Positions 6,402 through 14,098 of a stretch of DNA of 15,610 nt are shown piece by piece. Position 1 is the first letter of the stretch. Each line of letters opens with the position of its first letter. Location: NCBI GenBank assembly GCA_964649515.1, contig CAZYPV010000074.1, forward strand, positions 1-15,610, written 5' to 3'. The DNA comes from CALKGK01 sp964649515. Lineage in GTDB: Bacteria > Bacteroidota > Bacteroidia > Flavobacteriales_D > Sanyastnellaceae. A model generated the notes under the pieces. It made no database searches and was not told where the DNA came from. It saw nothing but the letters and a program-made list of their open reading frames with translations. Both the position numbers and the translations under genes were made by a program.

Positions 6402-7007
6402 ATGAAACAAATTATCCTATCACTCAGCATGGCGGTTTTCGCCCTCACCGCAATTGCAGGAAACGAAGATGGCAATAAGCTATCGGTAGATCACAAGGCA
6501 AGTACCATGAACTGGAAAGGTTCAAAAGTCACTGGCTCGCACGTTGGTACCGTTAAAGTGAAAAGCGGATCGGTTGAAAGCGACGGAAAAACCATTACCT
6601 CTGCCAAAGTAAACATCGACATGACAAGCATTAAATGCACCGATGCAGACATGAACGATGAGTACAAAGGAAAATTGGTGGGTCACCTCAACTCTCCTGA
6701 TTTCTTCAACACTGCAGAGCATGGAGTAGCGACTTTCGACCTCACGAAATTCGAAGCCAAAAAAGGCGAAAACGGAGCCAACTACATGGTAACAGGGAAA
6801 CTCACCATCAAGGGGATTACCAACACCATTAGCTTTCCAGCGAAGGTAACCATGAACAAAGGTGAAGTGATCGTTGAAGCCAAGGTGATGGTGGATCGTA
6901 CGAAGTGGGACATCAAGTACGGATCAGGTTCCTTCTTTGATTCCTTGGGCGACAATATGATTTACGACGATATGGAAATCGATTTTCGCATTGTAGCGAA
7001 GGCTTAA
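6402..7007 (+). CDS. YceI family secreted protein
   Basis: The 201-residue product has a signal peptide (residues 1-19, hydrophobic core LSLSMAVFALTAIA) followed by a single YceI domain to the C-terminus. Family hallmarks are the N-terminal beta strands around STMNWKGSKVTGSHVG, the SPDFFNTAEHGVATFDL segment, the GKLTIKGITNTISFPAKV strand pair and the closing VDRTKWDIKYGS motif. YceI proteins are periplasmic lipocalin-like barrels that bind long isoprenoid or amphiphilic chains and are often induced by stress; the ligand here is unknown. The gene follows the MarR gene by 59 nt of very AT-rich sequence. A pairing of marR with yceI suggests regulated expression. Transcription ends at the hairpin at 7028-7063. 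Confidence 0.93.
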   Translation: MKQIILSLSMAVFALTAIAGNEDGNKLSVDHKASTMNWKGSKVTGSHVGTVKVKSGSVESDGKTITSAKVNIDMTSIKCTDADMNDEYKGKLVGHLNSPDFFNTAEHGVATFDLTKFEAKKGENGANYMVTGKLTIKGITNTISFPAKVTMNKGEVIVEAKVMVDRTKWDIKYGSGSFFDSLGDNMIYDDMEIDFRIVAKA

Positions 7008-7027
7008 TTTTCCAAAGTCTCTTTTAG

Positions 7028-7063
7028 AAAAAGCACTGCTGATGAATTCGGCGGTGCTTTTTT
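7028..7063 (+). terminator. Bidirectional rho-independent terminator
   Basis: The stem AGCACTGC (7032-7039) pairs with GCGGTGCT (7051-7058) with one G-T wobble and an 11-nt loop. It is flanked by A's on the left and a run of T's to 7063 on the right. It lies 20 nt after the YceI stop codon and just beyond the stop of the converging beta-barrel gene, so it can serve both convergent transcripts. Confidence 0.85.
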
Positions 7064-7067
7064 CGTT

Positions 7068-7796
7068 TTATCGCCGTCTTGACTTCTCATTGAAGAAGTA
7101 CCTTAAATCAACGGTGAAATAATTTCCGTTCAAAGCTAGATTGGCGCGATGCACCTCAGAAGTGTTTTGATAGTTCAACTGCGAAATGGCCATGTCGTTG
7201 AACGGACGATGATATGTGGCACCGATGTAAAAGCTCCCCTTCTTCTTGTGGCGGTATTCGAAGCCAAGGTTGGCCAACAAAGACAGTTGAACCCAACGGC
7301 GCTTGACGGTGGTAACGGCAAAATCGTAAAAGGTAGAATCGCCTTCAACCGCGCTACTCGCGAAGGTTGAACTCGGGTACATATCGATGCTCATTCCTCC
7401 GGCACCGTTCATCCACCATTCCTCTCCCAAGCGAACATAAATCAATCCTTGAAGGGGGATTTCATATCCTGTGAAAGCGAAAGGTGTTGTCCCACTTATC
7501 CCCTCTTCTTCATCTGTTCCCACCACTTCAAAATTTCTGCGAATGAGGTTGATGCCGGTTTCTACACTGAAAAAATCGGTGAATCCGTGACGTATAACCA
7601 TTCCAAAGCACAAACTGGGCTTGGGCTCCCAAGTGGCCTCCAAGACACCATCATCAGACACCACACTTTCCGATGAGAAATTAAAATACGAATTGGGCAC
7701 CAAAGGCTTGAGCTGAATCCCAAAAGTGGTGAGGTCTTTTTGGGCCAATAGCTGCAGTGGCAATAAGAACAAACAGATGTAAACTAATTTTCTCAC
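7068..7796 (-). CDS. Outer membrane beta-barrel family protein
   Basis: The 242-residue protein has a signal peptide ending near LLAQ (residue 19). The mature chain is dominated by alternating amphipathic strands with aromatic ends, such as FFSVETGINLIRRNFEV, LLANLGFEYRH, GSFYIGATYH and YFTVDLRYFF, typical of small Bacteroidetes outer-membrane barrels (porin or OmpA-barrel fold). It has no plug or OmpA peptidoglycan-binding domain. Specific function is unknown. The start is GTG, forming a GTGA overlap with the stop of the small membrane-protein gene upstream, so translation is probably coupled. It is the last gene of a minus-strand unit that ends at the shared terminator. Confidence 0.8.
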   Translation of the reverse strand: MRKLVYICLFLLPLQLLAQKDLTTFGIQLKPLVPNSYFNFSSESVVSDDGVLEATWEPKPSLCFGMVIRHGFTDFFSVETGINLIRRNFEVVGTDEEEGISGTTPFAFTGYEIPLQGLIYVRLGEEWWMNGAGGMSIDMYPSSTFASSAVEGDSTFYDFAVTTVKRRWVQLSLLANLGFEYRHKKKGSFYIGATYHRPFNDMAISQLNYQNTSEVHRANLALNGNYFTVDLRYFFNEKSRRR

Positions 7797-8122
7797 CTCG
7801 TTTTAAGATATCCAATGATGGCCAATAGTACGAAGAGTCCGGTTACAATCACCATCAAAACGCCCAAAAATCGATTGGGAATCATGCGTCTACGGTACTT
7901 GGCATGGCACAAGTAGTTGCAATTTTCGGCATTCCCCCGATGCACATTTTCAATTCCAAAAAGGACAACAGGGGGGTCTTGCTCCTCATCGAGATAACGC
8001 TCAAAAGGGATATTTCTTTCCTCTAGCAGCATCTGAAAATGATCGGCATGCTCTTTTAGTCCATACTGAAATACGGTGTACCGATTATCTCCGGGGTGCT
8101 CGTAGAAATTAACAATCCTCAT
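7793..8122 (-). CDS. Small single-span membrane protein of unknown function
   Basis: The 109-residue product is not recognised with confidence. The N-terminal ~60 residues are soluble and include EHADHFQMLLEERNIPFERY, which vaguely resembles the short alpha/beta DUF2007-type domains, though this is only an impression. A CNYLC pair of cysteines (68-72) and an RRRM basic patch precede a single hydrophobic span (about 85-106), so the soluble part probably faces the cytoplasm. The ATG at 8122 overlaps the nitroreductase stop as ATGA and is preferred over an in-frame ATG four codons upstream. The 3' end overlaps the beta-barrel gene by 4 nt. This middle position, overlapped on both sides, indicates co-translation with its neighbours. 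Confidence 0.75.
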   Translation of the reverse strand: MRIVNFYEHPGDNRYTVFQYGLKEHADHFQMLLEERNIPFERYLDEEQDPPVVLFGIENVHRGNAENCNYLCHAKYRRRMIPNRFLGVLMVIVTGLFVLLAIIGYLKTR

Positions 8123-8706
8123 TCCGTAATCCATTCACTCACATACTCCAGTGGCTTGCGGTGACTCTTTGGCCATTCGCCCGCAGGATAGCCCATGTAG
8201 AACAAGCCCAAGCACTTATCCTTCTCCCCTAAGCCCAAAAACGCATTCATTTCGGCGGTGTAAATGAATTTCGGAGAGCTCCAAAAACCACCAATTCCGT
8301 AGGCTGTGCACGTGAGGTACATGTTTTGAACTGCACATGCAACGGCTTCAACTTCCTCAATCTCGGGGATTCTTTCTGCCGCTTCCCGTTCCATACAAAC
8401 GGCAATAATGACCGAACTTTGTGATGGTCGAAGTGCGATTTTCTCTTTCTTTTTCGGGTTGAAATTCTCAGGAGCTGTGGTTTGCTCATACAACTCGGGC
8501 AAAAACCCCTTCAACTTCTCCAAACCCTCTTCCATGAATACTTTGAAGCGCCAAGGCTGGGTTAAACCGTGGCTCGGTGCCCAAATGGCATTGTTCAAAA
8601 TGTTCTCCACCATATCGCGCTGCACTTTTCTCGGAGAATAATCTTCCGGCTTTACTGAACGACGGTGTTTGATGAGTGCGCTTATTTCACTTAAATTAAA
8701 TCTCAT
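8119..8706 (-). CDS. Nitroreductase family protein (FMN-dependent, YdjA-like)
   Basis: The 195 residues match the short nitroreductase class. Seen in sequence are the FMN phosphate-binding RRSVK (15-19), the WAPSHGLTQPWRF segment (42-54), a helix with AVACAVQNMYLTC (121-133), GIGGFWSSP (137-145) and the GLFYMGYP strand (167-174) preceding the C-terminal arm. The SHG-x-x-Q-PW pattern is like the YdjA subgroup. Such cytoplasmic homodimers use NAD(P)H to reduce nitro groups, quinones or enones; the natural substrate is unknown. The gene follows the peroxiredoxin-like gene by 16 nt and overlaps the next by 4 nt, so it sits in a redox-themed operon. Confidence 0.88.
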   Translation of the reverse strand: MRFNLSEISALIKHRRSVKPEDYSPRKVQRDMVENILNNAIWAPSHGLTQPWRFKVFMEEGLEKLKGFLPELYEQTTAPENFNPKKKEKIALRPSQSSVIIAVCMEREAAERIPEIEEVEAVACAVQNMYLTCTAYGIGGFWSSPKFIYTAEMNAFLGLGEKDKCLGLFYMGYPAGEWPKSHRKPLEYVSEWITE

Positions 8707-8722
8707 GCTTTGCTAATGTGCT

Positions 8723-9280
8723 TTATTTCCATTTGATACTGCATCCCATGCTGGGCTTCTGCCCTTCCCCGGGTACGGACTCTCCAGCGATAAGAAGATC
8801 CAACACCTTCCGCATGGCCTTCCCATCATTGGGAACGCGATTTCCTGGTCTGGCTCCATCCAATTCTCCGCGGTAAACACAACGATCTTCGCGGTCAAAA
8901 ACAGCATAGTCGGGAGTACAGGCTGCATCGTAGGCCTTGGCCACACTTTGGTCCTCATCGTACAAATAAGGGAAGGGAAACCCTGCATTTTTCGCCACCT
9001 TTTTCATGAAGGAAGGTCCATCTTCAGGATACGCATTCACATCATTTGAACTGATGGCAACAACACCAATACCCCGTTGCATGTAGTCTTCGGCCAACTG
9101 AACCAATTCTGCCCTAACATGAATAACGTAAGGACAGTGATTGCAGATGAACATCACCAATGTGCCCTTCTCCCCTCGTACATCTTCGAATCGAAGTTGT
9201 TTTTCTGAGATGACATCGAAAAGAGAAAACTCGGGAGCTTTGAACCCAAGCGGAATCGAAGTTGTTGGAGTTAGTGCCAT
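8723..9280 (-). CDS. Thioredoxin-fold peroxiredoxin-like (PRX-like) protein
   Basis: The 185 residues form a redoxin/AhpC-TSA-type thioredoxin fold. After GFKAPEFSLFDV comes the active-site region VMFICNHCPYV with a C46-N-H-C49 pair, as in the PRX-like subgroup rather than the TxxC of true peroxiredoxins. The segments GVVAISSND and TPDYAVFDRE follow, and the C-terminus is PSMGCSIKW with Cys179, characteristic of this family. It has no signal peptide and is therefore cytoplasmic. It probably acts as a thiol reductase or peroxidase, but its substrate is undefined. It is the first gene of the minus-strand unit. On the minus strand TAATTTTG (9302-9295) could be a -7 element about 14 nt before the start codon, but no well-spaced -33 TTG is seen. 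Confidence 0.88.
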   Translation of the reverse strand: MALTPTTSIPLGFKAPEFSLFDVISEKQLRFEDVRGEKGTLVMFICNHCPYVIHVRAELVQLAEDYMQRGIGVVAISSNDVNAYPEDGPSFMKKVAKNAGFPFPYLYDEDQSVAKAYDAACTPDYAVFDREDRCVYRGELDGARPGNRVPNDGKAMRKVLDLLIAGESVPGEGQKPSMGCSIKWK

Positions 9281-9372
9281 GATGTTATTTTTCTCAAAAT
9301 TACGGATTCACGGCCTGCTTTAAACCGATCACAAATAAAAAGTATCTAAAATATTGGCTAAATTCCATCTGA

Positions 9373-11067
9373 ATGCTCCATCTACGTCTACTCTTCTGTT
9401 TTACACTATTGGCGCTCGCTTCTAATGCACAAGTAGAAACGGAAGGATTTTCTTGGGGACCGAAGGATGCTTTTCACGTGTATGCTAACCGTCTCGTTGA
9501 TGATACCCTACTCCTCCACGGAACCTATGAAGCGCTTTTGAAGAACCAAACTTGGGCGAGCGGACAATTTCTTTTTGGAAAAAAAACCGGTCCGTGGACT
9601 TACTTCTTCCCCGGTGGTGCGGAACGTGCACGCGGTGAATATGCCGAGGGAAGGAAGAACGGGGAATGGGTCTTTTTTCATAGCAATGGGCAAGTGAGGG
9701 CTGAAGGAGAATATCGCCATGATGAAAAAGAAGGTATCTGGACCTCCTACTATTCCTCTGGAGGTACCTACGCCATTCAGCATTATCAAGACGGAAAGCC
9801 CATCTCGCTTCAAGCTTTTTACAACAGTGGCGACTCTGCTTTAATTCGGAAGTTCAAGCACGAAGAAAGCTATCTTGAAATTGAACACCGCGACTACTAC
9901 AAAGCCGGGCCTGTGCACGAAACCTACACTGCTCGTATCGACCAAGAAGACAGTGTGTTACTTGAATTGCAGCACAATGGATTTGAACGGGAGCAATTGT
10001 ACTATTATTCCAACGTGCCACGAGAATTGCTGGTACCGAAAACCTCCTTTCGATTTGATGGCAACTACCAAAAATTCCACAGTACCGGGCCCATTTGGGA
10101 ACACTTTCTTTTTGATGACGGGAAAATGGTGAATGTATTTCTAGCGCAAGACAAGTGGGAAGGATGGCGGAGCTTTGGGACCGTTGAAAATGGAAGCGGG
10201 AAGCTCATTCGCTATCACGCCAGTGGAGATACAGCGTCCATTGAAAGTTATGAAGACGGATACAAGAACGGCAGCTTTTATTATTACGAAACCAAACATC
10301 GATTGCGTCAAAAAGGACAGTGGTGCAAAGGAGAAGCTTGTGGAAATTGGTTAACCTTCAACACCGATCTCAAATTTGAAGAAATCATCACCTTCGAAAC
10401 GCCACAGAAATACACCATTCGTGAATACGAGCGTAAAAATCATCTCGACGCCATAACCACTTACGAAAACCATCGTCCTCACGGTCGCCGTATTTCCTTC
10501 AACCAGTACGACGATACAGCGAGCTACCTCAACTACGCTTTTGGAAAATTGGAAGGGATGCAAACCTACTTTGAAAATGGCGTGCTTTACCAGCAAGGAA
10601 AGTGTAAACGCGACGTCAGGATCCTTGACTGGCGAACCTTCAACCTTCGAGGTAAAGTAAGCTTCCTGGAGAAATTGAGTTCCAATGCCTACTGGAATTC
10701 AAGCATCAAAAAACCCATTTACACGCTTTATCAATGGATGCCATCGGATGAAATGGATTTCAGTTTGGCCTTCACCCCAGAAGAAGTGTACCAAGACTAC
10801 CTCGAAGAAATCACTTTTCTCATCAATGGTCGGTTTTTTAAGGTAAACAAAGCGCTCCACCGCTCTGATGGTGATGTTGTTTTTCGGGTTGATTTGGAAA
10901 ACACTGGGCAAGTACGATCTTTGGAGTGTGTTAAATTTGGCGATCAACTCCTGTACGACGAAGGAAAAAAATTGCTCGAAGGAATGTTCTTCGCCATTCC
11001 AAAAACCGTTCTGGGAATTCCCCAAGACAGCGCGTTTTTGATCTCAATATATTTTGAACCCATATGA
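9373..11067 (+). CDS. Secreted MORN-repeat (YwqK-like) protein with TonB-C-like C-terminus
   Basis: The 564-residue protein starts with a signal peptide (1-20, LLFCFTLLALASNA). Residues ~45-145 and ~235-430 contain successive MORN_2-type units, each with the G-x-W/F...G...EG-Y/E pattern, for example GPWTYFFPGG, GEWVFFHSNGQVRAEGEY, GIWTSYYSSGG and GSFYYYETKHRLRQKGQW. The last ~90 residues (about 473-564) contain VFRVDLENTGQVRSLECV followed by a helix, resembling the C-terminal domain of TonB-like proteins; this is inferred. In Bacteroidetes such proteins are exported to the periplasm or cell envelope, and the MORN-like units probably bind a surface or partner. The older label 'antitoxin YwqK' is not supported here. 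Its stop overlaps the SDR start as ATGA. Confidence 0.78.
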   Translation: MLHLRLLFCFTLLALASNAQVETEGFSWGPKDAFHVYANRLVDDTLLLHGTYEALLKNQTWASGQFLFGKKTGPWTYFFPGGAERARGEYAEGRKNGEWVFFHSNGQVRAEGEYRHDEKEGIWTSYYSSGGTYAIQHYQDGKPISLQAFYNSGDSALIRKFKHEESYLEIEHRDYYKAGPVHETYTARIDQEDSVLLELQHNGFEREQLYYYSNVPRELLVPKTSFRFDGNYQKFHSTGPIWEHFLFDDGKMVNVFLAQDKWEGWRSFGTVENGSGKLIRYHASGDTASIESYEDGYKNGSFYYYETKHRLRQKGQWCKGEACGNWLTFNTDLKFEEIITFETPQKYTIREYERKNHLDAITTYENHRPHGRRISFNQYDDTASYLNYAFGKLEGMQTYFENGVLYQQGKCKRDVRILDWRTFNLRGKVSFLEKLSSNAYWNSSIKKPIYTLYQWMPSDEMDFSLAFTPEEVYQDYLEEITFLINGRFFKVNKALHRSDGDVVFRVDLENTGQVRSLECVKFGDQLLYDEGKKLLEGMFFAIPKTVLGIPQDSAFLISIYFEPI

Positions 11068-11825
11068 AAAGCATCATCATCACCGGGGCAGGCAGCGGAA
11101 TTGGTCAAGCCACCGCAATTGCACTTGAAAAAGAGGGATACCATCTCATTCTTGTAGGAAGAACGGCTTCCACGCTCGAAAACACGCTCTCCCTCCTCAG
11201 CGATCGACACAAACATTCCATGCTCTCTATTGACATTGCCAATGCCGAAGCGTTTCGTGAAGGCTTGAAAGAGATCAACGCCGCGGAAAAAAACATCTAT
11301 GCCATCTTCGCAAATGCAGGAATTGGTGGAGAGAATCAATACGGTGAAAACGACCGCTGGAATGAAATCCTGAACATCAATCTTACGGGAACCTACAACA
11401 GCATTATGGAAACCTTGCCCTATTTGAGAGCTTCCAATCATGAAATCAAGCATGTGCTCATGACCTCTTCGTGCTTGGCGAGGTTTGGCGTTCCCAACTA
11501 CACGGCATATTGCACGTCAAAAGCAGGTTTGCTTGGTCTCACCAAAGCATTGGCCGTAGAACTTTCGAGTGAAAACATTCTGGTGAATGCGCTTTGTCCG
11601 GGATGGGTTGAAACCGATATGGCCAAAGCGGGAATACAGCTCTTGGCAGATCGAGACAACGAGGAATATGCCCATACTTTTGAACAACAAATGAGTTACG
11701 TACCCTTGGGCAGAATGAGCGACCCGAAGGAAATTGCGGGCTTGGTGCGCTACTTATTCTCCGAAGACCAACGTTCCATCACGGGGCAAGGTTTGGACAT
11801 GAATAACGGAAGTTTTATGATATGA
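11064..11825 (+). CDS. Short-chain dehydrogenase/reductase (SDR) family oxidoreductase
   Basis: The 253-residue protein is a classical SDR with a Rossmann fold. Residues 7-14 form the cofactor-binding TGAGSGIG, and ANAG (83-86) stabilises the central sheet. The catalytic serine lies in TSSC (134-137, Ser136 by spacing), and the Y149-x-x-x-K153 motif (YCTSK) is intact. CPGWVETDM (178-186) is the usual loop after beta-6. The C-terminus has the SITGQGLDMNNG pattern typical of FabG-like members. It therefore reduces or oxidises a carbonyl/hydroxyl substrate with NAD(P)(H). Arg33 in VGRT just after beta-2 hints at NADPH, but this is weak evidence. The substrate is unknown. It overlaps both neighbours by 4 nt, linking its translation to the secreted MORN protein and the peptidase. 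Confidence 0.92.
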   Translation: MKSIIITGAGSGIGQATAIALEKEGYHLILVGRTASTLENTLSLLSDRHKHSMLSIDIANAEAFREGLKEINAAEKNIYAIFANAGIGGENQYGENDRWNEILNINLTGTYNSIMETLPYLRASNHEIKHVLMTSSCLARFGVPNYTAYCTSKAGLLGLTKALAVELSSENILVNALCPGWVETDMAKAGIQLLADRDNEEYAHTFEQQMSYVPLGRMSDPKEIAGLVRYLFSEDQRSITGQGLDMNNGSFMI

Positions 11826-13174
11826 GGAAACTAGTTCTTTTGCTTTGTGCGCTGCCCTTTGGCTTGTGTGCGCAATCCGACTCTACCCAAATCGCCAATA
11901 TTTTTGAAGAGGTACTCACCCACGGTGAGTGTCACGATGATTTGCGGGTTCTCTGCAAAGACATTGGTGCCCGTTTGAGCGGTTCTCCCGAGGCAGACAG
12001 GGCCATTGAATGGGGCTACAATTTGCTTTCTAGTCTTGATCCTGACACGGTCTTTCTGCAAGACATCTTGGTTCCACACTGGACAAGAGGAAGCATTGAA
12101 AAAGCGCGAATTGCAAGTGGCGCTGAGGAGAGGGAGCTCCATATCTGTGCACTTGGTGGCTCCGTTGGTAGCCAAGGAGAAATTGAAGCGGAAGTGATCA
12201 TGGTCAAAGAACTCAGCGAACTCCAAACCCTAGGCCGCGAGCGTGTGGAGGGAAAAATTGTTTTCTACAACCGAGCACTTAATCCGGTATTGATTAACAC
12301 AGGTGCGGCATATGGTGGAGCTTTTGACCAGCGAAGTCAAGGAGCCGCAGAAGCAGCAAAATACGGGGCTGTAGGTACATTGGTACGTTCATTAACCCAT
12401 GCCCTAGACACCCTTCCTCACACAGGAGCGATGAATTATGAAGCAGGTGTGGACAGCATTCCAGCCGCGGCCATTAGCACGGTAGATGCCAATTTTCTGA
12501 GTGCAGCCCTTCAAGAAAACCCAAGCTTGAGGGTGAGCATGGAGCTGGATTGTGAACGTAAACCGGACAAGATGCAGGCCAATGTAATTGCAGAATTGAG
12601 AGGGAGCGAATTTCCCGAAAAGTACATTGTGGTGGGTGGACATCTCGACAGCTGGGACATCGGAGAGGGAGCCCATGATGATGGGGCTGGAATTGTCCAA
12701 AGCATTCAAGTGCTGCGCACCTTTCAGCACTTGGGTATTCGTCCGAAACACAGCTTACGCGTGGTCTTGTTCATCAATGAAGAAAACGGCAACCGAGGCG
12801 GCATTGGCTATGCGGATGCTGTTGCGAAAGCAGAAGAAGAGCATGTTGCAGCGCTAGAAAGCGACAGTGGGGGCTTTAGTCCGAGGGGCTTTAGCATGGA
12901 AGGTGATGACGATCAAGCGGCGATGGTTCGGAGCTGGGCTTCCTTGTTTGAGCCCTACAACATTCACCTTTTTAGAAGAGGTTGGAGCGGTGTAGATATT
13001 CGTCCGCTCAAAAATGGAACCGTTCTACTTCTAGGATTGGTACCTGATAATCAGCGCTACTTCGATTATCATCACTCTAAAAACGATGTATTCGAAAGTG
13101 TGCACAAACGAGAGTTGGAGCTGGGCGCCGCTGCAATGGCTTCCATGATTTACCTTCTAGACCAACATCTCTAA
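11822..13174 (+). CDS. Secreted M28 family zinc aminopeptidase with PA-like domain
   Basis: The 450-residue enzyme has a signal peptide ending at CAQ (residue 18). The M28 catalytic domain is split by a PA-like insert (about 120-245), as in M28 carboxypeptidase/aminopeptidase proteins. All di-zinc ligands and catalytic residues can be placed. They are His274 and Asp276 in GGHLDSWD, Asp286 in AHDDGAG, the general base and ligand pair Glu320-Glu321 in INEENG, Asp348 in ESDSGG and His418 in YHHSKND. It should remove N-terminal (or, less likely, C-terminal) residues from peptides in the periplasm or outside the cell. The start ATG overlaps the SDR stop (ATGA). The stop lies 4 nt from that of the converging gene, with no terminator between them. 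Confidence 0.92.
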   Translation: MRKLVLLLCALPFGLCAQSDSTQIANIFEEVLTHGECHDDLRVLCKDIGARLSGSPEADRAIEWGYNLLSSLDPDTVFLQDILVPHWTRGSIEKARIASGAEERELHICALGGSVGSQGEIEAEVIMVKELSELQTLGRERVEGKIVFYNRALNPVLINTGAAYGGAFDQRSQGAAEAAKYGAVGTLVRSLTHALDTLPHTGAMNYEAGVDSIPAAAISTVDANFLSAALQENPSLRVSMELDCERKPDKMQANVIAELRGSEFPEKYIVVGGHLDSWDIGEGAHDDGAGIVQSIQVLRTFQHLGIRPKHSLRVVLFINEENGNRGGIGYADAVAKAEEEHVAALESDSGGFSPRGFSMEGDDDQAAMVRSWASLFEPYNIHLFRRGWSGVDIRPLKNGTVLLLGLVPDNQRYFDYHHSKNDVFESVHKRELELGAAAMASMIYLLDQHL

Positions 13175-13178
13175 TTCG

Positions 13179-13571
13179 TCAATCCTCGGTGGAATAGCGA
13201 AAAATGAGACTGGCTTCTTCATCGTGAAGAGCGTCCAAGATCATCTTGATGAGTTGTTTATCTAAGCGACCTGCTTGTTTCGTTTTGAGGAGAGGCTCAA
13301 CGTGCAAAGCACCAAATTCTGTGTCCAAGATGCATAAAAAGAAACGCTCCTTGAAGGTTGGAGGCAAAATCATGGGATAAATCAACATCCTGTTTTCTTC
13401 GAGCTTGCTTTTGTCTTCGGTTGTTTCCGATCCTTGAGCGTAAACCGCCGCTTTGATGTCGGACAATCCTTTAAATTCTTCCGGACCCGCTTTTATCCAT
13501 TCGGAGTCCAAACAAAGCGGATGAAAAACGATACTGCTTCCCGTCCATCCCTTTTTCAAGCTCATGAGACT
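13179..13571 (-). CDS. Secreted protein of unknown function, C-terminal piece (5' end in gap)
   Basis: The 130 visible residues form the C-terminal part of the protein that begins at 13913, if the 100-N gap is close to its true length. No family is recognised. The chain has a hydrophobic central strand (FFLCILDTEFGALHV), a preceding YPMILPPTFKERF segment, and ends in a lysine-rich helix and IFRYSTED. The stop is 4 nt from the stop of the converging M28 peptidase gene. The continuing frame and the similar composition suggest that both pieces belong to one gene, but the gap leaves the length and any missing domain open. Confidence 0.6.
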   Translation of the reverse strand, partial: SLMSLKKGWTGSSIVFHPLCLDSEWIKAGPEEFKGLSDIKAAVYAQGSETTEDKSKLEENRMLIYPMILPPTFKERFFLCILDTEFGALHVEPLLKTKQAGRLDKQLIKMILDALHDEEASLIFRYSTED

Positions 13572-13671
13572 NNNNNNNNNNNNNNNNNNNNNNNNNNNNN
13601 NNNNNNNNNNNNNNNNNNNNNNNNNNNNNNNNNNNNNNNNNNNNNNNNNNNNNNNNNNNNNNNNNNNNNNN
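13572..13671. other. Scaffold gap (100 N)
   Basis: There are exactly 100 undetermined bases, as in the other gap. It splits the minus-strand secreted-protein gene into two pieces that remain in frame if the length is exactly 100. The gap size is probably a placeholder. Confidence 0.98.
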
Positions 13672-13913
13672 TAGGAAGCAGATAGCACAACGTAATCGGC
13701 AGTAGTTGTGTCCTCAGGAGTATCGACCATCATTTTCCCCACCTTCCAAGTTGTTGTGAGCAAGTGAAGCTCCTTTTCAGACATCTCCTTGTCCAATGAG
13801 ATGAGTTTAAACGTTCGATTTTCGAGATCATCCTCCAAGAACGAAGGAGTAAAATACTGTGCATTGGCAAACAGTGGTGCAAGAAAAATGAGAAGGAATA
13901 GATGCTTTTTCAT
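13672..13913 (-). CDS. Secreted protein of unknown function, N-terminal piece (3' end in gap)
   Basis: 80 residues are visible before the gap. Residues 1-19 (KKHLFLLIFLAPLFANAQ) are a clear signal peptide, with cleavage expected after A-N-A or A-Q, so the product is exported. The mature start is YFTPSFLEDDLENRTFKLIS. No family is recognised. Upstream in the 13914-14098 intergenic region an 8-bp inverted repeat (13931-13938 with 13945-13952) lies 18 nt from the start codon and could be an operator. No convincing TAnnTTTG promoter is visible. Confidence 0.65.
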
Positions 13914-13930
13914 GGACGGAAGGTAATGAA

Positions 13931-13952
13931 TTTTGAAATCACGTTTTCAAAA
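13931..13952. promoter_or_regulatory. Inverted repeat TTTTGAAA-n6-TTTCAAAA, possible operator
   Basis: A perfect 8-bp inverted repeat with a 6-nt spacer begins 18 nt upstream of the start codon of the secreted-protein gene at 13913. It may be a binding site for a dimeric regulator, but no consensus is recognised, and AT-rich inverted repeats arise easily by chance. A second small hairpin, CTTCG-CAGT-CGAAG, lies at 13962-13975. Confidence 0.3.
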
Positions 13953-14045
13953 ATTGAGCCACTTCGCAGTCGAAGAGAATAAAAGGGCTCGAATCATTTC
14001 CCGATGAAACACGGACAATTGTCAATTTGAAAATAGATAAAAAAC

Positions 14046-14077
14046 AAAAAGCCTCCTGGTGGGCAGGAGGCTTTTTT
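14046..14077 (-). terminator. Rho-independent terminator of the T9SS cargo gene
   Basis: The perfect stem GCCTCCT (14051-14057) pairs with AGGAGGC (14065-14071) around a 7-nt loop. On the minus strand it is followed by five T's, then G and more T's. It lies about 22 nt past the stop codon of the T9SS sorting-domain protein. The T-run on the plus side (14072-14077) makes it formally bidirectional. Confidence 0.9.
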
Positions 14078-14098
14078 CCGACTAAATTGGGATAAGGA

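Noticed and set aside
8123..8134. Upstream start of the small membrane protein at 8134
   Set aside because: The ATG at 8122 makes a standard ATGA overlap with the nitroreductase stop, matching the pattern of the next junction.
9373..11067. Toxin-antitoxin locus based on the YwqK-like repeats
   Set aside because: The name comes from an old family label. The protein has a signal peptide and no toxin partner, and its neighbours are metabolic and proteolytic enzymes.
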